Shown: piece by piece, positions 6,224-10,163 of the stretch | Layout of the letters: the number at the start of each line of letters is the position of its first letter | How positions within the stretch are numbered: the stretch's first letter is position 1 | Assembly: GCA_030825825.1 (NCBI GenBank) | Contig: JAPJPE010000042.1 | Coordinates: 1-10,163 of the forward strand | From: Streptococcus sp. | Lineage (GTDB): Bacteria > Bacillota > Bacilli > Lactobacillales > Streptococcaceae | Length of the DNA stretch: 10,163 nucleotides | Direction: 5' to 3' | The notes under the pieces: generated by a model | The model's input: only the letters and a program-made list of their open reading frames with translations | The model's database searches: none | What the model was told of the DNA's origin: nothing | Translations under genes and position numbers: made by a program

Positions 6224-6576
6224 GGCAAACTATTCCTTTCTCTTATCAATTTTTCTCTCTGAATGTCTAAGTTTTTTAAAACATTCCGAAACTCTTCACT
6301 GACACCATCCATCTGTCTAACCACATAATTTCTTGCAATTAAATCCATTTCATTCTTTTCTTGAAAAAATAAGATATTTTGAGATGAAATAGACAACTTT
6401 TCTTCTGCTTCTCGTGTGATCAACGAAAGATCTTCTAAAAATTCATCTAAACTTTGTTGATACTCACGACTTAAATTTAAAATAAAATCTTCTTGTCGCT
6501 CTGTTTTCACAATTTCTTGGAATAGTTTATCTCGCTTATTTTTATTAACATCCTCCATCATGGTTAGCTTTCCCAT
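6214..6576 (-). CDS. Lap2-like (DUF3958-type) LXG-toxin partner
   Basis: A protein of up to 120 residues, almost entirely helical and charged (heptad-like from about 15 to 110, many E/K/R/L), without signal peptide or membrane helix. Size, composition and place between a DUF3130-type gene and an LXG gene match the DUF3958 family, described as Lap2 proteins that bind the LXG domain and help deliver it to the T7SS. This is family knowledge recalled, not a search result. The start is uncertain: ATG 6576 is the first possible but has no good ribosome site and overlaps the upstream stop region. ATG 6561 or 6558 (MMEDVNKN or MEDVNKN), just after the upstream TAA with a weak GGGAAAG, would give 115 or 114 residues. 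The end overlaps the toxin gene. Confidence 0.82.
   Translation of the reverse strand: MGKLTMMEDVNKNKRDKLFQEIVKTERQEDFILNLSREYQQSLDEFLEDLSLITREAEEKLSISSQNILFFQEKNEMDLIARNYVVRQMDGVSEEFRNVLKNLDIQREKLIRERNSLPWE
6234..6239 (-). promoter_or_regulatory. Ribosome binding site of the LXG toxin
   Basis: AAAGGA on the minus strand, inside the last codons of the Lap2-like gene, 10 bases before GTG 6223 and 16 before GTG 6217. It favours the upstream GTG. Confidence 0.5.
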
Positions 6577-6842
6577 CTTTGAGCCTGTTCTACATCACGT
6601 TTTTCAAGCACAGCGGCAATTTGAGGAAATTTATTAGCTTGAATTAGAACAGCTTCACTAAATTTACCCACAGCTTGAAGTAAGTGATTATTTACTTCTT
6701 TTCCCTTCTCCATACCTGCAATACCAGCAGAATAACTAAACTCTACTTGTTTATTCTCATTTTGTGATACATCAACAACAGCCAACTCACCAATAGCCGC
6801 TTGCGCATCAATTGGGCTGGATTTTATTTGGAGTTTATCCAT
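6564..6842 (-). CDS. Lap1-like (DUF3130/TIGR04197-type) T7SS partner
   Basis: A 92-residue small helical protein at the head of the toxin operon. It matches the WXG100-like DUF3130/TIGR04197 group (Lap1), which pairs with LXG toxins and is thought to carry the export signal. A polar N-terminal part (MDKLQIKSSPIDAQAAIG) is followed by helix about 50-75 and a C-terminal tail, KFPQIAAVLEKRDVEQAQRW. The FxxxD export signal I recall for these proteins would align with L79-EKR-D83, so phenylalanine is replaced by leucine; no YxxxD/E is present. ATG 6842 is supported by GAGG (6851-6854), 8 bases upstream. It is the first gene of the cassette; the next gene begins within a few bases of its stop. Confidence 0.82.
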   Translation of the reverse strand: MDKLQIKSSPIDAQAAIGELAVVDVSQNENKQVEFSYSAGIAGMEKGKEVNNHLLQAVGKFSEAVLIQANKFPQIAAVLEKRDVEQAQRWES

Positions 6843-6874
6843 ATATTCACCCTCAAATCTTATTATTCCCCTCC

Positions 6875-6910
6875 ATCATATCATAATTTGAAGAAAAATA
6901 CTCTTTCTTC
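6875..6910 (-). promoter_or_regulatory. Candidate promoter region and dyad ahead of the toxin cassette
   Basis: Minus strand: two overlapping TATGAT boxes (6885-6880 and 6880-6875) resemble -10 elements. I see no good -35 at the right distance. A perfect inverted repeat, GAAGAAA/TTTCTTC with a 7-base centre (6910-6904 and 6896-6890), occupies the spacer/-35 zone and could be a regulator site. The remainder of 6843-6989 is AT-rich with nothing else recognisable. Confidence 0.35.
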
Positions 6911-6989
6911 CATGAAAAAACATACTAATTTTTCTGTAATTTATTAATAGTTAGAGACAAGTCTTTCAAAAGAATTGTAACCTCCATTC

Positions 6990-7018
6990 AAAAAGCCCCC
7001 AGCTGTAACTGAGGGCTT
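6990..7018 (-). terminator. Strong intrinsic terminator of the ABC exporter operon
   Basis: Minus strand: AAGCCCTCAG (7018-7009) pairs over 10 bp (one G-T wobble) with CTGGGGGCTT (7002-6993) around a 6-base loop; the last stem bases run into TTTTT (6994-6990). It lies 6 bases after the permease stop codon and insulates the toxin cassette from the ABC operon. The plus strand has no T-run after the stem, so it works in one direction. Confidence 0.92.
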
Positions 7019-7024
7019 ATCTAA

Positions 7025-8239
7025 TTAGCGATAGCTAAGAGCACGTTTGATGGTCTTCCATGGTCCGAGGTCATCGGTCTGAAGGATCAGGCTCGCATAG
7101 ATACGGGCGATGAGAACTGTTCCCACGATGGTAAAGAGAACCGCAATTCCCAATGAACCCCAAGCTTCAAGACCAGTCGCATAGCCATTGATGGTACGGA
7201 ATGGCATGAAGAAGGTTGAGATAAAAGGAATGTAGGAACCGATCTTCAATAAGAAGACGTCACCGGCACTTCCCAAGGTGGTTACCCCAAGGAAGCTAAA
7301 GATAACTAACATCATCAGTGGTGAAATCGCTTTTCCTGAATCTTCTGGTCGTGCAACTGTGGAGCCTAAGAAGGCAGAGAGCACCACATACATAAAGATC
7401 CCAAGGATAATGAAGAAGACGGTATTGAGCGAGATCGCTTCTGCTAGGTGTTGGGTAATTGGAGAGTTTGGAGCGAGAAAATCCTTGACAACAGGGATAT
7501 CTGCTCTAAAGATCCAAACCACTACTAAACCAATCACATAGACAAAAATATGGGTAAAGATCACTCCGAAGAGTCCGAGCATGCGTGCGAAGAAATAGTC
7601 GGTTGCTTTGATACTAGAGAAAACCACTTCCATGATCTTGGTTCCCTTTTCACTGGCCACTTCTTGGGCTGTGATACTAGAGTAGAAGATCAAAATCATA
7701 TAAAGCAACATTCCCAAACCACCTGCAACCATGGTTTGCACCATTTTCAAGCCTTCTTTTTTCTCGTCAATTTTTTCTTTCAGAGAAACCTGTTGAGACA
7801 AGGCTGTCAGTTGCTCTTTGCTTAGATTAGCACGGGCCATATTGATCCCCTGTTGGACTTGGCTTAATTTCGCAGCGACAAGGGTTTTCAAATCTGTTTT
7901 CATGGCTTGATCGCCTACATAAGTGGCTTCTAGCTGGCCATCTTTTTCATCGACTGTTAGGTAAGCAGCTGCTTTCTCATCCTTGATGGCTTTTTTAGCT
8001 GCAGCTTCATCCTTGTAGTCCAAGGTCAAGCCATCAGTTCCTTTGAGACTTTCTTTGACAGCTGGAACTTCTGTCACCAAGGCCACCTGGTTTTTGGCAT
8101 CTGTAGAAGAACCTGTCAGATAACCGATTCCAATGCTCAATCCTAAAAAGAGGAAGGGACCGAAGACCATGAAGAGGAAACTCCATGATTTCACTTGTCT
8201 GATATAGGTTTCTTTCATTACGACAAACATCTGTTTCAT
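7025..8239 (-). CDS. ABC-2 type exporter permease, NatB/YhaP-like
   Basis: A 404-residue membrane subunit of an ABC exporter. Layout fits the NatB/YhaP group: one N-terminal membrane helix (about 19-41), a large outside domain (about 42-168) rich in lysine and alanine, then a cluster of helices at about 169-190, 217-244, 270-295, 304-324, 329-346 and 356-384. The conserved cytoplasmic motif EVASEKGTKIMEVVF (193-207) follows the second helix. The ATG at 8239 overlaps the ATPase stop (ATGA), with AGGAG 7 bases upstream, so the two subunits are made together. It is the last gene before the terminator. The substrate is unknown: NatAB exports sodium in Bacillus, but related pairs handle peptides or drugs, so no substrate should be assumed. 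Confidence 0.9.
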   Translation of the reverse strand: MKQMFVVMKETYIRQVKSWSFLFMVFGPFLFLGLSIGIGYLTGSSTDAKNQVALVTEVPAVKESLKGTDGLTLDYKDEAAAKKAIKDEKAAAYLTVDEKDGQLEATYVGDQAMKTDLKTLVAAKLSQVQQGINMARANLSKEQLTALSQQVSLKEKIDEKKEGLKMVQTMVAGGLGMLLYMILIFYSSITAQEVASEKGTKIMEVVFSSIKATDYFFARMLGLFGVIFTHIFVYVIGLVVVWIFRADIPVVKDFLAPNSPITQHLAEAISLNTVFFIILGIFMYVVLSAFLGSTVARPEDSGKAISPLMMLVIFSFLGVTTLGSAGDVFLLKIGSYIPFISTFFMPFRTINGYATGLEAWGSLGIAVLFTIVGTVLIARIYASLILQTDDLGPWKTIKRALSYR

Positions 8240-9129
8240 ACTTCTACTCCTGATTCAAGTTTAAAGATCTCATCAATAGTTGGGGCTTGGTGGTCAAAGG
8301 TCGCAAGGTAGTGGCCCTTGGTCAAGCGGTCAAATAATTCTGGACCAGCTGATGCATCATCCAAGATCAACTTCCAAGTCCCTTGCTTGGTCATGCTGAC
8401 CTTGGTCACGTGTGGCAGAGCTTCTAGCTCTTCTTTGCTAAAGTCGTTAGAGACAAAGAGTCGGGTCTTGCCATAGCTATTCCGGACCTCTTGGACTGGC
8501 CCTGAAAGGACAACCGAACCATCACGGATCATTAGGATATCATCACACAACTCTTCGACATTGGTCATGACGTGGTCAGAAAAGATAATGGTCGCCCCAC
8601 GCTCTTTTTCTTCAAAGATGACCTGCTTGAGCACTTCTGTATTGACTGGATCCAAGCCGCTAAAGGGTTCATCTAAAATGATCAATTTAGGCTCATGGAT
8701 CAAGGTGATGATCAATTGCACCTTCTGTTGGTTCCCTTTTGAGAGACTCTTGATTTTATCGGTCAATTTCCCCTTCACTTGGAGTTTTTCCATCCAGGTC
8801 GGTAATTTTTCCTTGACCTCGGCGGTGCTCATTCCTTTTAAGGCAGCCAAATAGCGGACCTGCTCAAAAATCGTAAGTTTTGGCATAAGACTGCGCTCTT
8901 CAGGCAAATAGCCAATTTCCTTGTAAGTCTCTTGTGTAATGGGTTTGCCACCTAGGCGAATCTCGCCGCTGTAGTCCAAAAAGCGCAGGATGCTGTGGAA
9001 AATAGTTGTTTTCCCGGCACCATTTTTCCCAACTAAGCCAAGGATATGCCCTTGTTGAGCTGTCAGATCTACTCCGAAGAGAACCTGCTTATTCCCAAAG
9101 CTTTTTTCTAAATTTCTAATTTCTAACAT
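8236..9129 (-). CDS. ABC exporter ATP-binding subunit, NatA/YhaQ-like
   Basis: A 297-residue cytoplasmic ATPase that powers the permease encoded next. Motifs seen: Walker A GKNGAGKTT (34-42), Q-loop region YLPEERSL (74-81, with the glutamate common in this subgroup in place of glutamine), signature LSKGNQQK (129-136, variant of LSGGQ), Walker B LIILDEP (149-155), D-loop SGLD (157-160) and switch histidine H186 (FSDH). The C-terminal extension (about 220-297) is the accessory domain usual in NatA/YhaQ-type proteins. ATG 9129 follows AAAGGAG by 6 bases; that site overlaps the stop codon of the DUF3169 gene. All catalytic motifs are intact. Confidence 0.93.
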   Translation of the reverse strand: MLEIRNLEKSFGNKQVLFGVDLTAQQGHILGLVGKNGAGKTTIFHSILRFLDYSGEIRLGGKPITQETYKEIGYLPEERSLMPKLTIFEQVRYLAALKGMSTAEVKEKLPTWMEKLQVKGKLTDKIKSLSKGNQQKVQLIITLIHEPKLIILDEPFSGLDPVNTEVLKQVIFEEKERGATIIFSDHVMTNVEELCDDILMIRDGSVVLSGPVQEVRNSYGKTRLFVSNDFSKEELEALPHVTKVSMTKQGTWKLILDDASAGPELFDRLTKGHYLATFDHQAPTIDEIFKLESGVEV

Positions 9130-9140
9130 GGATGACTCCT

Positions 9141-9938
9141 TTACTCTTTATAATAACGTTTGGTAATCTTGTATTGTGAGACCAAGATATAGAGATAAAT
9201 CAGTGATACCACTACTAATGCTAACAAGATATCTGTATGGAAAGCAATGCCAACTAAGAATATCGCAATTAAGGAAATCGGTAAGATATAATTGCTTAAC
9301 TTAATGATAATTTCATAGTTTTCCTCGTAGCTAATCTGCTTTTCTGCTTCATCCATCATACTCATCATAAATTCACGCACTTCCTTGGCATTGGCATTGC
9401 GGGGAATCGGTTTTCCATAAATCAGATGGAAGGTCTTGCGAAAGAAGATATCCGATAGGAAAAATAGGGCAATCAAGACAAGAAAGAGATAGAGCATGGT
9501 AAAGTCTCCAAAGATAAAAGCCATGTCCCCAGCGCCAGGTCTATCTAAGTCGACCAATTGACTATAAAAAATGACGAATAAAAAGTAGGGCAAGATCATG
9601 ATGCCTTTAAAAATGGTCGCTAAGCCATATAGTTTTTTCTTTTGAATGTCATAGTGATAGGCTTCATCATCGTCTTCTATTTGGAGCATCTTTTGATGGA
9701 CTTTTCTCGCGCACATCAGTAAGGTTATCGTGAGTATAAATGCGACTAAGAATAAAACTGCTGAGCCCAAAAGGAGTACTTCTTTACTAAAGAAGGATTG
9801 GATTTCTAGGGGCTTTTCGTATCCAAACATTTCTGTCAAAAATCCGATAACTCCTCCGATCAAGCCGGAAACTGTAATGATACCTACATTTCTCCAAAAA
9901 CGGTAACGAGGGGTTCGTTCTTGTTGTTGCTTTTTCAT
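9141..9938 (-). CDS. DUF3169-family integral membrane protein
   Basis: A 265-residue protein with six likely membrane helices at about 17-36, 54-76, 105-128, 139-164, 214-233 and 236-254, and charged cytoplasmic loops (for instance the acidic IEDDDEAYHYD, 87-97). It matches the DUF3169 family, often encoded between a small XRE regulator and a NatAB-type ABC exporter in streptococci and relatives; this is recalled family context. The function is not established; it may sense a signal or modulate the exporter. ATG 9938 lies 2 bases after the regulator's stop codon, with AGAGGAA (9944-9950) formed by the regulator's last Glu codons. The stop codon leads directly into the ATPase ribosome site. 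Confidence 0.85.
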   Translation of the reverse strand: MKKQQQERTPRYRFWRNVGIITVSGLIGGVIGFLTEMFGYEKPLEIQSFFSKEVLLLGSAVLFLVAFILTITLLMCARKVHQKMLQIEDDDEAYHYDIQKKKLYGLATIFKGIMILPYFLFVIFYSQLVDLDRPGAGDMAFIFGDFTMLYLFLVLIALFFLSDIFFRKTFHLIYGKPIPRNANAKEVREFMMSMMDEAEKQISYEENYEIIIKLSNYILPISLIAIFLVGIAFHTDILLALVVVSLIYLYILVSQYKITKRYYKE

Positions 9939-9940
9939 TG

Positions 9941-10150
9941 TTATTCCTCTTCCTCCACTAGACTAAAGACATTTTCCACAGGTTCCTTGAAAATCTGGGC
10001 GATGGTGATGGCAATGATAACCGAAGGGGTGTATTCACCCCGCTCCAAGAGACTGATAGACTGGCGCGAGACTCCAGCTAGCTTGGCTAGCTCAGATTGG
10101 TTGAGACTATCACGCGCCCTCAGCTCTTTCAGTCGATTTTTTAAGATCAT
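9941..10150 (-). CDS. Small XRE-family helix-turn-helix regulator
   Basis: A 69-residue DNA-binding protein made of little more than one XRE/Cro helix-turn-helix domain: helix-turn-helix at about 18-37 (QSELAKLAGVSRQSISLLER), followed by the typical YTPSVIIAITIAQIFKEPVENVF (40-62). It belongs to the YozG/compact-HTH type that precedes membrane and ABC genes. As the first gene of the operon in this window it probably controls the operon and itself; no operator can be seen because only 13 bases lie upstream. The ending VEEEE is encoded by GAGGAAGAGGAA, which doubles as the ribosome site of the next gene. ATG 10150 is the only Met start; its ribosome site is at the window edge (GGGGGCG). Confidence 0.9.
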   Translation of the reverse strand: MILKNRLKELRARDSLNQSELAKLAGVSRQSISLLERGEYTPSVIIAITIAQIFKEPVENVFSLVEEEE

Positions 10151-10163
10151 GGCTTTCGCCCCC

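Noticed and set aside
7278..7825. Plus-strand open frames opposite the ABC permease
   Set aside because: They are shadows of a well-supported membrane protein gene, without ribosome sites or plausible protein character.
7025..10150. The ABC exporter as the secretion system or self-protection pump for the toxin
   Set aside because: A strong terminator separates the operons, LXG proteins are exported by the T7SS, and the XRE/DUF3169/ABC module looks self-contained.

Overview
The window looks like a low-GC Firmicute chromosome, most likely a Streptococcus of the oral (mitis/sanguinis) type. The basis is the LXG-toxin cassette with two small Lap-type partners, the XRE/DUF3169/ABC-2 exporter module, strong AAGGAG ribosome sites and consensus sigma-A promoters. 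The genus call is an inference from gene content; no rRNA or housekeeping marker is present. Every gene found lies on the minus strand, so transcription runs from high to low coordinates.

Right part (about 7025-10150, entering from the right edge): a compact operon of an XRE-type regulator, a six-helix DUF3169 membrane protein, a NatA/YhaQ-like ABC ATPase and a NatB/YhaP-like ABC-2 permease. It is closed by a strong intrinsic terminator (6990-7018). It probably exports an unknown substrate under control of the small regulator.

Central part (about 1505-6842): a type VII secretion (T7SS) antibacterial-toxin cassette. Order of transcription: a Lap1-like helical protein (DUF3130/TIGR04197 type), a Lap2-like coiled-coil protein (DUF3958 type), a 534-residue LXG polymorphic toxin with a C-terminal domain I cannot assign, then five tandem paralogous genes of about 202-210 residues that are the presumed immunity proteins. 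All four junctions between the paralogues are 4-base ATGA/GTGA overlaps. Within the array, sequence subtypes alternate (1-2-1-2-1), which points to duplication of a two-gene unit. No secretion machinery (EssC, EsxA, EsaA, EssA/B) lies in the window, so the toxin would have to use a T7SS encoded elsewhere. The cassette is visibly more AT-rich than its neighbours and sits between a terminator on one side and a terminator-like hairpin on the other.

Left part (1-1463): a YdhF-like aldo/keto reductase with its own promoter and terminator, then the N-terminal 112 residues of a TetR-family repressor cut by the window edge. In front of the repressor are a clear promoter and two directly adjacent 14-bp palindromes that look like its operator.

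The most interesting part is the toxin/immunity block: an unassigned toxin domain, an unassigned immunity family amplified to five copies, and ribosome-binding sites embedded in codons for the acidic C-terminal tails of the immunity proteins. I found no CRISPR array, tRNA, rRNA or insertion sequence. No gene-free stretch exceeds 300 bases.
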